34,296 bases of DNA, from positions 2,773 through 37,068 of the forward strand of contig JAPUDV010000112.1 of assembly GCA_027492875.1 (NCBI GenBank). Reading direction: 5' to 3'. Of the stretch, positions 22,443 to 31,160 are shown one piece after another. Below the pieces are notes generated by a model. It worked only from the letters and a program-made list of their open reading frames with translations, was not told the origin of the DNA and made no database searches. Each line of letters opens with the position of its first letter. The first letter of the stretch is position 1. The position numbers and the translations under genes are program-made. The stretch is from Candidatus Competibacteraceae bacterium (lineage in GTDB: Bacteria > Pseudomonadota > Gammaproteobacteria > Competibacterales > Competibacteraceae).

Positions 22443-24056
22443 TCAATGTCCGGGCCAGTCGTAATCGATGGCCACGATGGATGGCTGCCCGTCCCGCTTG
22501 CTCACTGCGAAGCGGATTGTGCCCGCCAACTGAATCGAAGCACCGGTATCACGCCGTCGCAACCACACTTCGTAGCGGCCGACGGCGCTGGCGGAGCCAC
22601 CGTTGTACGCCCAGCGCAGATCGTGCAATTGCATCCGCCGGATCCAGTGCGCGCCGAACAGCGTTCCGTAATCACGACGGATGCGGTCGAGGTCGACTCC
22701 CTCCTTGCCGCGGGCGTCGGCCGCGAACAGCGCCATCAATCTGTCCAGATCGCCGCGCCGGTAGGCATCGGCATAGCGCCCGATCAGTTCGTCCAGTTCC
22801 TGGATGGTTGGCGCACCGGCGTCCGGGGCGGCGGCCAACCGCGATTCGCCCGCCGGTTCCGCCTGCCGAACCGGCTCGGGTCGCACCCGTCCGAGCCGGG
22901 TTCGCTCGGCCTGTTCCCGCTCGGTCCGCAAGGCCTCGGCCAGCCGTTCGGCGCTGGCCTGCTCGGCTTGAAGTTCTTCCAGTTTCGCCTGCCCGGCCAC
23001 CAGCCGCTCGCTCCGTGCCTGTTCCGCTTGAGCCTGCTCGGCTTTCAACCGCTCCAGCTTCGCCTGCTCGGCCACCAGCCGCTCGCTCCAGATGCGTTCG
23101 GCGCGCAACTGTTCGGCACGCAACTGTTCTTCCAAGCGGGTCCGCTCCACCCGCATCTGTTCCAACAGCGCTTCATCAGCCGCCAGCCGCTCCCGGCGGG
23201 TCTGTTCCATGTGCTCCTGGGCGGCGCGGCTGTCGCTGGCCTGTTGGCGGGCGTGGCGCTCGCGCTGCCCCAGCGCCTGCCAGTCCGGCGCGGTCAGCAG
23301 CGCGGCGATGGCGCTACGGTCGGCGGAATCGGCGAACGACTCCGGCTCCGTGGCAACCGGGCCGGCGACGAGCGCGGGTCCGGTGGGCGCGGCGGCTTGC
23401 GGTCGGGTTTCATAAATGCCCCAAACCGCCAGCACCGCCGCCAAGGCAAACCCACCCAGCACCAAACCCGGCAGCCAGCGGCGCGGCGCGGCGGCCCGGG
23501 CACGACAACGGACGGACAGGCGCCGCCGCCGACCCGGGGGGTGCACCGGGGTCACTGGGGGAGATTCGGTTGGGCGGGTGGCAACCGGAACGATCACCCG
23601 TGACGGCGATTGCGACCGTCGGGCGTCGTAAGCCACGCGGGATTGGGGACGGGACAACACGGTCCAGGCTTCGTTGACCCGGCTGGCGAAATGATCGGTC
23701 CAGCCCTCGCCGCCGGTGCGGTCGGGGTGAAACAACCGCATCAGCAATCGGTGGTGTTCCTTAAGCTGTTGGACCGTCGCGCCGGGCTCGAGTCCCAACA
23801 CGCGGTAAAGACTGGCGTCGCGGGCGAAGCAAAGCTGCTGGACCAGAAACCGGGCGGCGGCGCACAGTTCGTCCACCTTGGCCCCGGTTTGACGGATGGC
23901 GCTCTCCAGCGTTTCCGGCGAACCGTTAGCCAGCCACAGCAGGCGGGTCATATCCGGCGGCAGCGGCGCGGCGGCAGCCAGACGGTCCTGATGGGACAGT
24001 GGGGCGCGGTAGCAGGCCAGCGCCAGCTCGAAGATATCGAGGCCGGGATCGGTCAT
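22443..24056 (-). CDS. J-domain / transmembrane / coiled-coil / NTF2-like fusion protein
   Basis: Unusual 537-residue protein. In order: an N-terminal helical region (1-78); a J domain (80-145) with the HPD motif at 110-112 in RLFHPDRTGG and the ending VAYDARR; a basic Pro-rich linker; one transmembrane helix (194-213, WLPGLVLGGFALAAVLAVWG); a long charged coiled coil (about 262-388) containing two 25-residue repeats beginning SERLVAEQAK (324) and SERLVAGQAK (349); and a SnoaL/NTF2-like domain (416-534, IQELDELIGRYADAYRRGDLDRLMALFAADA opening). With the basic linker inside, the J domain would be cytosolic and the rest periplasmic. The start is 10 bases after wzc. A functional HPD suggests DnaK recruitment; the target is unknown. 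Confidence 0.82.
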   Translation of the reverse strand: MTDPGLDIFELALACYRAPLSHQDRLAAAAPLPPDMTRLLWLANGSPETLESAIRQTGAKVDELCAAARFLVQQLCFARDASLYRVLGLEPGATVQQLKEHHRLLMRLFHPDRTGGEGWTDHFASRVNEAWTVLSRPQSRVAYDARRSQSPSRVIVPVATRPTESPPVTPVHPPGRRRRLSVRCRARAAAPRRWLPGLVLGGFALAAVLAVWGIYETRPQAAAPTGPALVAGPVATEPESFADSADRSAIAALLTAPDWQALGQRERHARQQASDSRAAQEHMEQTRRERLAADEALLEQMRVERTRLEEQLRAEQLRAERIWSERLVAEQAKLERLKAEQAQAEQARSERLVAGQAKLEELQAEQASAERLAEALRTEREQAERTRLGRVRPEPVRQAEPAGESRLAAAPDAGAPTIQELDELIGRYADAYRRGDLDRLMALFAADARGKEGVDLDRIRRDYGTLFGAHWIRRMQLHDLRWAYNGGSASAVGRYEVWLRRRDTGASIQLAGTIRFAVSKRDGQPSIVAIDYDWPGH

Positions 24057-24066
24057 GCCGTGCGCC

Positions 24067-26424
24067 TCACGCTTCCGCCTTCATCTCCTCGACCGGCAGT
24101 TTTTTGGTATCGGGCGTGGTCTCGCCGTAGTAACCGGTGTGGTAGTAGTAGTAATAGCTGCGGTAATACCCGTAGGCGCCGGGCCGGGCCTCCAGCTTGG
24201 TCAAGATGGTGCCCAATACGTGCACCCGCGCCCCGCGCAACCGTTTGAAAGCACCCTGCACGTAGCCACGAGGCGTACTGCCCATTTCCACGGTCAACAA
24301 GGTGCCTTCGCAAAGATTGCCGATGATCAGCGCGTCGGCCAAACCCAGCAGCGGGGGGCTATCCAACACCACCTGATCGAATTTCTCGGCGGCCAGCGTC
24401 AGCAACGCCACCATCCGGCCGGACGACAGCAGTTCGGCGGGGTTGGGCGGCAGCGGCCCGGACGGGATGGCGAACAGATTGGCGATGAGCGTAGGCCGGG
24501 TGATGTCGGCCGGCTGCACCTCCCCGCCGGCCAGGTAATTGGTCAACCCGGTCTGGTTGTCGAGCTTCAGGGTCTTGTGGAGCGAAGGCTTGCGCAGGTC
24601 GGCCTCGACCAGCAACGTCCGCTTGCCGGACTGGGCGAACTGGATGGCCAGGCTGACCGCCGTGGTGCTCTTACCCTCGCCGACCATGGCGCTGGTTACG
24701 GTCAGCAGCCGGGGCACGCCGCTGGCGGTCGAAAATTGCAGGGCGGTGCGCACCGAGCGGTAGGCTTCGGCGAAGGCCGAGCGCGGGTCGTCGTGGCCGA
24801 TCAGGGCGATGGGGCGCCCGTCGCCGCGCTCCTGTTTGGTCATCGGGATCACGCCCAGCACCGGCAGGCCCAGCAGCTTTTCCAGATCCTCGGGTTTGCG
24901 GAAGGTGTCGTCGAGATGCTCGAACAGGAAGGCCAAGCCGATCCCGCCCAGCAGGCCCAGGATCAGCGCCATCCAGGCGTTCTTGCGCAGGTTGGGCGTG
25001 TAGGGGGCGCCGGGCGCCTTGGCCTCGTCCACGATCGAGATGTTGTTGGTGCCGATCCCGGCCGCCACCCCGACTTCCTTGAAGCGCTGCAACAGCCCGT
25101 CGTACAGCTCGCGATTGGTATCCACCTCACGGCGCAGGATGTTGAACTGGATGCTGCGGCCTTGCAGCGCCAGCACTTCCTGCTTGAGCTGGTCGAGGTT
25201 GGCGCGCAGCAACGCTTCCTCGGCCTTGGCCGCCTCGTAGCTGGCGGTGATCGCCGCCCGAATGTTGCCGATTTCCAGGTTGATCATGTTGTCGACCTGG
25301 CCGATCTGGTTGCGCAGTTGCACCATGGTCGGATAGGCCGGCTTGTAGATGCTGAGGTTGTCCTGGTACTGGGTCTCCAACTTGGCCTTGGTCTGCTTGA
25401 GGTCCTGAATGATCTTGCTGTCCAATACCTGGCTCAGCCCCTGACCGCGGGTGCCCAGCATCTGCCGGTACATCGCCTCGGCGGCGATCCGCCGCTTTTC
25501 CGCCTCGCCCAGGGCGGCGTTGGTGGCCGACAGATTCTGGCCGACGATGCTCTCCTTTTCGCCGACGGTGATGATCTCTTCCCGGCGGGAAAAGTCGACC
25601 AACCCCCGTTCGGACTCCTCCAGCTTGGCCTTGACCTGCTGCAACCGCTCTTGCAGAAAGTTGCGGGCGTAGGTGGACGCATCGAAGCGCCGTTCCAGAT
25701 TCATGTTGATATAAGTCTTGGCCAGGGTATTAAGAACGGTGGCAGCCAACTTGGGGTCGGGGCTATCGTAGCGCAGGATGACCAGTCGCGACCTTGGCAC
25801 CGGCTCGACCGCCAAGCCGCCCAGGAACGCGCCGATGGCGCCCTCGACGCGGGCGGTTTCCGCCGAGGGCGCGGATTTTGCATCCTGTTTCCCGGATTCA
25901 ATCTCGGCGTCGCTGGTTTTCGGCAACCAACCGACCAACCAGCTCTTCAGTTGCGCGCCCAGCGAGGGCGGCGGCGGGGTGTCCGCCTGCCGGTCGGCCA
26001 GGCCCATCTGGTTGATCACCCGCAAAGCCAGGCTGCGACTCCTCAACAGTTCGTACTGGGTCTGGTAGTAATCCGGACTGCCGATCGAAGTATCGACCGA
26101 CCCCATCTGCTGGTTCTGGAAAACCCGGATATCCTCGCGGTCGATCTGCAAGGTCAGGCTGGCGCGGTAGATCGGGGTCTTCAGGTAGGTGGCGGTCACC
26201 ACCGCCGCGACCACGATGCCGGTAAAAATGAGGATGGTCCAGCGGCGCTTGAGAACGACCTGCCACAGTTCGCGGAGGTTGAAGCTTTCCCCCTCCGACT
26301 CTTCCTCGAAAGGCTGATAGTTCCGCGGCGGGGCCGCCATGGGAACGCCAACCTGGCGTTCGGTCAGGGCGCGTCCCGGCGGCTGAGAACTGGCCGGGTG
26401 TTGGGGCAATTCGGGAGTGTTCAT
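24067..26424 (-). CDS. wzc: Wzc-like polysaccharide co-polymerase and tyrosine autokinase
   Basis: Inner-membrane EPS chain-length regulator fused to a BY-kinase, 785 residues. An N-terminal cytosolic part leads to the first transmembrane helix (WTILIFTGIVVAAVVTATYL, about 61-80). A long periplasmic Wzz/GNVR region with coiled coils follows, then a second helix near WMALILGLLGGIGLAFLF. The cytosolic kinase has Walker A (MVGEGKSTT, about 578), Walker A' (LLVEADLRKP, about 605) and Walker B (VVLDSPPLLG, about 687). The C-terminus has ten Tyr within 16 residues, the autophosphorylation cluster. The start is ATG 26424; the codon before it is an in-frame TTG. Wza-like export protein lies 29 bases upstream. 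Phosphorylation cycling with the PHP phosphatase would control polymer export. Confidence 0.93.
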   Translation of the reverse strand: MNTPELPQHPASSQPPGRALTERQVGVPMAAPPRNYQPFEEESEGESFNLRELWQVVLKRRWTILIFTGIVVAAVVTATYLKTPIYRASLTLQIDREDIRVFQNQQMGSVDTSIGSPDYYQTQYELLRSRSLALRVINQMGLADRQADTPPPPSLGAQLKSWLVGWLPKTSDAEIESGKQDAKSAPSAETARVEGAIGAFLGGLAVEPVPRSRLVILRYDSPDPKLAATVLNTLAKTYINMNLERRFDASTYARNFLQERLQQVKAKLEESERGLVDFSRREEIITVGEKESIVGQNLSATNAALGEAEKRRIAAEAMYRQMLGTRGQGLSQVLDSKIIQDLKQTKAKLETQYQDNLSIYKPAYPTMVQLRNQIGQVDNMINLEIGNIRAAITASYEAAKAEEALLRANLDQLKQEVLALQGRSIQFNILRREVDTNRELYDGLLQRFKEVGVAAGIGTNNISIVDEAKAPGAPYTPNLRKNAWMALILGLLGGIGLAFLFEHLDDTFRKPEDLEKLLGLPVLGVIPMTKQERGDGRPIALIGHDDPRSAFAEAYRSVRTALQFSTASGVPRLLTVTSAMVGEGKSTTAVSLAIQFAQSGKRTLLVEADLRKPSLHKTLKLDNQTGLTNYLAGGEVQPADITRPTLIANLFAIPSGPLPPNPAELLSSGRMVALLTLAAEKFDQVVLDSPPLLGLADALIIGNLCEGTLLTVEMGSTPRGYVQGAFKRLRGARVHVLGTILTKLEARPGAYGYYRSYYYYYHTGYYGETTPDTKKLPVEEMKAEA

Positions 26425-26453
26425 CAAGCGCTGGATCAGGTAGGGGTTCTGTT

Positions 26454-27245
26454 TCAGGGGGCGATAAGCCAGAACGGCAGGACGAATTCCATGATTTCCT
26501 TGGCGGTGGCCTTGAATCCCGACGTTTCGACGTGGACGACGTCCTCACCGAGTACTTCGGGATCCGGCGCCTTGCCGTCGCGGATCGCCTCCAGATCGTA
26601 TTGCCGCATTTTGCGCATGCCGTCCGGCTCGGAGCGCAGCACCATGGCCGTGCCGGTCGCCACGTTGGTCGTGCCGCCGGCGCCGGCCACCACCTGCAAC
26701 AGGGTGGTCCGTCCCTTGAGCGGATACACGCCCGGACTCTTGACCGAACCCACCACCGTGGCCCGCTGGCTGGTGAATTCCTCAATGAAAATGGTGACTT
26801 GTGGATTCTGCAGATAGTCCTTGGCCAACCGGGTTGCGATATCGGCCGCCAGTTGCTCGCCCGTCCGGCCCGCCGCCTGCACCAGGCCGACCAGCGGCAG
26901 GGAGATCTGACCTCGGGAGTTGACTCGAACCGAACGGTTCAGACTCTCGACGCCAAACACCTCGACCTTCAGTAAATCCTGCGGGCCGATGAAATAGTCG
27001 CTCGGCGCCTCGACCGGCGCGGTGGCGATCGCCGACGTTGGAGGCGCACCCGCCACCGCAACGGGAGCGGCGGATACCTGGACCATGGCGGCCACGGGAC
27101 GCGACGCAGCGGCCGGATCGGCGGGCGTGGAAACCGGCGCGGCGGCGGCCGGATCGGCGGTGGGCGACGTACCGGCGCATCCAGCGACGCCAAGGAAAAC
27201 CATCCACAGCACCGTCATCCCCGCAAACACTTTCTCAGCCCGCAC
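26454..27245 (-). CDS. polysaccharide export lipoprotein, Wza/OPX family (short form)
   Basis: Outer-membrane-associated export protein of 263 residues. A lipoprotein signal is visible (WMVFLGVAG then C). An Ala/Pro-rich linker (about 25-80) precedes the polysaccharide export domain, which starts DYFIGPQDLLKVEVFGVESLNRSVRVNSRGQISLPLVG, and one SLBB domain (ATVVGSVKSPGVYPLKGRTTLLQVVAGAGG). It is shorter than E. coli Wza (about 379) and has one clear SLBB repeat, as in the EpsE/short OPX proteins that pair with Wzc-type kinases. The start is GTG at 27245 with GAGG upstream. Its place between the phosphatase and the kinase is the usual order. Confidence 0.9.
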   Translation of the reverse strand: MRAEKVFAGMTVLWMVFLGVAGCAGTSPTADPAAAAPVSTPADPAAASRPVAAMVQVSAAPVAVAGAPPTSAIATAPVEAPSDYFIGPQDLLKVEVFGVESLNRSVRVNSRGQISLPLVGLVQAAGRTGEQLAADIATRLAKDYLQNPQVTIFIEEFTSQRATVVGSVKSPGVYPLKGRTTLLQVVAGAGGTTNVATGTAMVLRSEPDGMRKMRQYDLEAIRDGKAPDPEVLGEDVVHVETSGFKATAKEIMEFVLPFWLIAP

Positions 27246-27287
27246 GCTCGCACACCTCGGATTTAGTGATCATCGACTTGAAACCGT

Positions 27288-28094
27288 TCAGTACCGACCC
27301 AACCATTTACCCAACATCGTCTTGACCGACTGCATCCATGGCGCGGTTGAAACCAACCCCGGCAGCGCCGGCATTCGATCCGGTTCGATATTATCCAGTA
27401 TACCTTTAGGGCGCGTCCGCACCAGATACGTCGCCTCTTCCGCGCCCAGCCAGCACTCCGCCGCGCGCTGCCCCTCCGCCAACAGCGGCGGTCGCCGATC
27501 CGCGCCATGCGAATCGGTGGCCAAAATGTGAACCCAGCCTTCATCCAGCAACCGCTCGCCCCAATATTGCGCCGCTGGACCGAATCGGCCGGTCAGGCTG
27601 CCGGCGGTCACTTGCAGCCAGGCGCCCCTACGCACCAGTTCCACGAAAGCGCCGTAATGGTCCTCGATCCAGCTCAAGCGCTCGGGGTGGGTGATCACCG
27701 GCACGTAGCCGGCGGTCAACAGGTCGAACACGGTTTCGCCCAGGCGCGGCGGCGCCACATGATGCGGCGGCTCCAACAGGAAATAGCGGCCGCCGTGCAG
27801 CGACGGCACCCGGCCGGAGCGCAGGCCGTCCACCAAATCCCGCGCGAGATGGGTATCGGCGCCGTGGGTCAGCCGCAGCGGAATATCGGCATCGATCAGC
27901 CGGCGCTGGAGTTCCGCCACCGCCCGGCGGATGGACGGACCGTCGTTCTCGTACAAGCCCGGATAAATGTGCGGCGTGCAGGCGACGATTTCGATGCCAT
28001 CGGCAACGGCGATGCGGGCCATGGCCAGCGCGGTTTCCAGGTCCGGTGCCCCATCGTCGATCCCCGGTAACAGATGGCAGTGCAAGTCGATCAT
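27288..28094 (-). CDS. PHP-family protein-tyrosine phosphatase (CpsB/YwqE type)
   Basis: Metal-dependent phosphotyrosine phosphatase of 268 residues. The PHP motifs are clear: DLHCHLLPGIDDGA at the N-terminus, CTPHIYPG, a HGADTHL segment, VITHPERL and ATDSHGADRR near the end, with His and Asp metal ligands. In capsule systems this family dephosphorylates the tyrosine cluster of the BY-kinase, here presumably the Wzc-like protein encoded two genes downstream. No low-molecular-weight (Wzb-type) phosphatase is present in the cluster. The ATG at 28094 gives the conserved start MIDLHCH. The 42-base gap to the export lipoprotein suggests one transcript. Confidence 0.9.
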   Translation of the reverse strand: MIDLHCHLLPGIDDGAPDLETALAMARIAVADGIEIVACTPHIYPGLYENDGPSIRRAVAELQRRLIDADIPLRLTHGADTHLARDLVDGLRSGRVPSLHGGRYFLLEPPHHVAPPRLGETVFDLLTAGYVPVITHPERLSWIEDHYGAFVELVRRGAWLQVTAGSLTGRFGPAAQYWGERLLDEGWVHILATDSHGADRRPPLLAEGQRAAECWLGAEEATYLVRTRPKGILDNIEPDRMPALPGLVSTAPWMQSVKTMLGKWLGRY

Positions 28095-28197
28095 GCTCGT
28101 GAAACCTGGATGTGGCGGCTTAGCCGTGAAAAGTCAAAATAATCGTCGTCTGGATGATACTCGTCGCAAAAAAGCGGAATCCCGCTGGTCGCCACCG

Positions 28198-29145
28198 TCA
28201 ATGCCTCAGCGCCCCGACACCTCGCTGCTCCAGATACCAGGCGTAGGTGGCGGCGATACCCTCGCGCAGGGGGATGCGGGCTTTCCAGCCCAGCGCATGG
28301 AGCCTGGACACATCGAGCAGCTTGCGCGGCGTGCCGTCGGGCTGGCTGGGATCGAAAACGATCGCCCCGGAATAGCCAACAATACCGCCGATCAGCTCGG
28401 CCAGCTCGCGAATGGCGATATCCTCGCCCACGCCGACATTGATAATGCGCTCGTCGCCGTAATGCCGCATCAAAAACAGCGCGGCGTCGGCCAGGTCGTC
28501 CACATGCAGGAACTCGCGGCGGGGTGTACCGCTGCCCCAGACGGTCACGCTCGGCGCATCGGCGATCCGGGCCTCGTGAAACTTGCGGATCAGCGCCGGC
28601 AGGACATGGGAGTTGGCCAGATCGAAGTTATCGCCGGGACCGTACAAGTTGGTGGGCATCAGGCTGATGGCGTCGAAACCGTACTGGCGGCGATAGGCCT
28701 GACAGGTCTTGATGCCGGCGATCTTGGCGATGGCGTACCACTCGTTGCTCGGTTCCAATGGCCCGGTCAACAGGCTGTCCTCGCGGATCGGCTGCGGAGC
28801 CAGCCTGGGGTAGATGCAGGAGGAACCGAGAAACTGCAACTTCTTCACCCCATGGCGCCAAGCGGCATGAATCACACTAGTCTGAATCGCCAGGTTGTCG
28901 CGAATGAATTCAGCCGGGGAGCGGGCGTTGGCGTGTATGCCACCGACCTTGGCTGCCGCCAGAAACACGTAATCCGGGCGCTCGGCATCGAAAAAGGCAT
29001 CGACCGCCGCCGGGTCGGTCAGATCGAGTTCGGCGTGGGTGCGGACGAGGAGTTGGGAATAACCGGCCTGTTGCAGGCGGCGGACGATAGCCGAACCCAC
29101 CAGCCCCCGGTGGCCGGCGACGTAGATGCGGGCATCGTGCTCCAT
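28198..29145 (-). CDS. fcl: GDP-L-fucose synthase (WcaG/Fcl)
   Basis: Extended SDR enzyme of 315 residues that epimerises and reduces GDP-4-keto-6-deoxy-mannose to GDP-L-fucose. Motifs: [17 protein letters not shown] for nucleotide binding, [11 protein letters not shown], the FLGSSCIYP segment with the catalytic Ser and Cys, [20 protein letters not shown] with Tyr and Lys, [13 protein letters not shown] and [18 protein letters not shown] lies about eight bases before the ATG at 29145, which fixes the start; a longer frame to 29226 runs back into gmd. Only four bases separate it from gmd, its pathway partner. Confidence 0.95.
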   Translation of the reverse strand: MEHDARIYVAGHRGLVGSAIVRRLQQAGYSQLLVRTHAELDLTDPAAVDAFFDAERPDYVFLAAAKVGGIHANARSPAEFIRDNLAIQTSVIHAAWRHGVKKLQFLGSSCIYPRLAPQPIREDSLLTGPLEPSNEWYAIAKIAGIKTCQAYRRQYGFDAISLMPTNLYGPGDNFDLANSHVLPALIRKFHEARIADAPSVTVWGSGTPRREFLHVDDLADAALFLMRHYGDERIINVGVGEDIAIRELAELIGGIVGYSGAIVFDPSQPDGTPRKLLDVSRLHALGWKARIPLREGIAATYAWYLEQRGVGALRH

Positions 29146-29149
29146 GGTC

Positions 29150-30283
29150 TTACTCCTGGTGATCGAAGGCGCGGTAGCCGGCCGACTTGACCAAAGCGTC
29201 GCATTGAGCCTGGCGCAGATCTTCACGCGCCATCTCGGCGACCAGCTCGGCGAAGGTGGTGCGCGAGGTCCAGCCGAGTTTTTCGCGGGCCTTGCCGGGA
29301 TCGCCGAGCAGGGTTTCGACCTCGGTGGGGCGAAAGTAGCGCGGATCGACCCGGACCACGACGCGGCCGACCAGCGCCCGAGCGCTCTCGGTCAAGCCGG
29401 CCGGTTCGAGCTCGACTGCGGCGACCGTGCCCGTCTCGGCGACGCCCTCCCCTTCCCAGCGCAGCGCCAGGCCGAGCGCTGCGGCGGCCCGGCTGGCGAA
29501 CTCGCGCACGCTGTGCTGTTCGCCGGTGGCAATCACGTAGTCGTCGGGCGCGTCCTGTTGCAACATCAGCCACTGCATCTCGACGTAATCGCGGGCATGG
29601 CCCCAGTCGCGCCGGGCCGACAGGTTGCCAAGGTACAGACAATCCTGCAAGCCGAGGGCGATACGGGCCAGGGCGCGGGTGATCTTGCGGGTGACGAAGG
29701 TCTCGCCGCGCACCGGGCTTTCGTGATTGAACAGGATGCCGTTGCTGGCGTGCAACCCGTAGGCCTCGCGGTAGTTGACGGTGATCCAATAGGCATAAAG
29801 CTTGGCGACGGCGTAGGGCGAGCGCGGGTAGAAGGGCGTGGTTTCCCGCTGGGGGGTTTCCCGTACCCGACCGTACAGTTCGGAGGTGCTGGCCTGGTAA
29901 AAGCGGGTTTTCCGCTCCAACCCCAGGATGCGGATGGCTTCGAGCAGGCGCAGGGCGCCGAGCCCATCGGAGTTGGCGGTGTACTCCGGTTCTTCGAAGG
30001 AGACGGCGACATGGCTCTGGGCGGCGAGGTTGTAGAGTTCGTCGGGCCGCACCTGTTGGAGGATGCGGATCAGGCTGCTGGAATCGGTCAGATCGCCGTG
30101 ATGGAGAATGAAGCGGCGATCCGGCTCGTGCGGGTCCTGGTAGAGGTGATCGATGCGGTCGGTGTTGAACAGCGAGCTGCGGCGCTTGATACCATGGACG
30201 GTGTAGCCCTTGGCGAGCAGGAATTCGGCCAGGTAGGCGCCGTCCTGGCCGGTAACGCCGGTGACGAGAGCGGTCTTGTTCAT
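29150..30283 (-). CDS. gmd: GDP-mannose 4,6-dehydratase
   Basis: Converts GDP-D-mannose to GDP-4-keto-6-deoxy-D-mannose, the first step to GDP-L-fucose; 377 residues, the usual length. Family motifs are present in order: [75 protein letters not shown], the catalytic [14 protein letters not shown] and [18 protein letters not shown] chose the ATG at 30283 (MNKTALVTG); the frame extends to 30346 with unconserved sequence. The ribosome site is weak. It is directly followed by fcl and preceded by the GT2 gene. Confidence 0.96.
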   Translation of the reverse strand: MNKTALVTGVTGQDGAYLAEFLLAKGYTVHGIKRRSSLFNTDRIDHLYQDPHEPDRRFILHHGDLTDSSSLIRILQQVRPDELYNLAAQSHVAVSFEEPEYTANSDGLGALRLLEAIRILGLERKTRFYQASTSELYGRVRETPQRETTPFYPRSPYAVAKLYAYWITVNYREAYGLHASNGILFNHESPVRGETFVTRKITRALARIALGLQDCLYLGNLSARRDWGHARDYVEMQWLMLQQDAPDDYVIATGEQHSVREFASRAAAALGLALRWEGEGVAETGTVAAVELEPAGLTESARALVGRVVVRVDPRYFRPTEVETLLGDPGKAREKLGWTSRTTFAELVAEMAREDLRQAQCDALVKSAGYRAFDHQE

Positions 30284-30354
30284 GGAATTTGAGAAGTCGG
30301 AGTGGCTGGGGCATAAGGCAGGGCAGACCGGGATGTCCTTGGGCATCGAGACCT

Positions 30355-31107
30355 TCAGCCCGGACGGATAAAGAACTGCGGCAGTTTTTGCAGGTTCTTC
30401 AACAGCAGCGCGCCCAAGCCGCCGACCCGATTATGCCGGAGGGCGCGGTAATCTTCCCACGATTTCCGCAGCAGGCTGCGCGGGGAGCGGTTGCTGGCGC
30501 CACCCGTGCGCATGTGCACCAGCACTTCAGGAATGTAGGCACAGGCGATCCGTCCGGCGCCGAGAAAACGCAACAGACAGTCGTAGTCGGCGGCGATGCG
30601 GTAGCCGGAGTCAAAGCCGCCGAGCCGCTGGTACACCGCGCGGCGGGCGTAGAAGGTGGGATGCGGCGGCATCCAGCCCCAGGCGAGCCGGCGCGGCCGG
30701 TAGGAACCAGCCCGCCAGCAGCGGACCACGCGACCGGGATCGTCCCGGCGGACGTAAAGCAGGTCACCGTAGCAGGCGTCCACGCCGGGATCGGTCAGGG
30801 CGGCGGCCACTCGCGACAGCACCCGATCATCGGCATAGCGATCATCGGCGTGCAGAAAACCGACAATGTCGCCCATGGCCAGGCGCAGGCCCTTGTTGAG
30901 CGCATCGTAAATCCCCTCGTCCGGCTCGCTGATTACATGGTCCAGCCGCCCGGCGTAACGCTGGATCACCTCCTGAGTCCCATCGGTGGAAGCGCCGTCG
31001 ATGACGATCAACTCCAGGTCGGAATGATCCTGAGCCAGCGCCGAATCGAGCGCGTCGGCCAGCGTGGCGCGACCGTTGCGCACGGCGGTGATAACGGAAA
31101 TTTTCAT
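30355..31107 (-). CDS. family 2 glycosyltransferase
   Basis: Cytosolic GT-A type glycosyltransferase of 250 residues. The N-terminus [25 protein letters not shown] and [14 protein letters not shown] are typical GT2, and the metal/nucleotide site is seen in [52 protein letters not shown] is the acceptor-side region common in WcaA/WcaE-like enzymes. The ATG at 31107 begins the conserved MKISVIT; the frame continues upstream into the carbamoyltransferase gene and that part is not coding. It is the only glycosyltransferase in the cluster apart from the distant priming enzyme WecA. Donor sugar is unknown; GDP-fucose or UDP-galactose would fit the neighbours. Confidence 0.92.
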   Translation of the reverse strand: MKISVITAVRNGRATLADALDSALAQDHSDLELIVIDGASTDGTQEVIQRYAGRLDHVISEPDEGIYDALNKGLRLAMGDIVGFLHADDRYADDRVLSRVAAALTDPGVDACYGDLLYVRRDDPGRVVRCWRAGSYRPRRLAWGWMPPHPTFYARRAVYQRLGGFDSGYRIAADYDCLLRFLGAGRIACAYIPEVLVHMRTGGASNRSPRSLLRKSWEDYRALRHNRVGGLGALLLKNLQKLPQFFIRPG

Positions 31108-31160
31108 CGAAAGTTTGGATAAAGATGGGGGAAAGACAGGTTCTGACCCCTGGCCCCTGT

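Noticed and set aside
22022-23677. Pro/Arg-rich open frames opposite the TPR and J-domain genes
   Set aside because: They are shadows of the GC-rich minus-strand genes with simple composition and no domain.
24055-26817. 920-codon open frame on the plus strand opposite wzc
   Set aside because: It lies over the complete Wzc gene with all kinase motifs; the plus-strand product is low-complexity (Gln, Gly, His, Arg) and has no family likeness.
29126-30292. Plus-strand frame opposite gmd
   Set aside because: gmd is unmistakable on the minus strand; the opposite frame has no motif.
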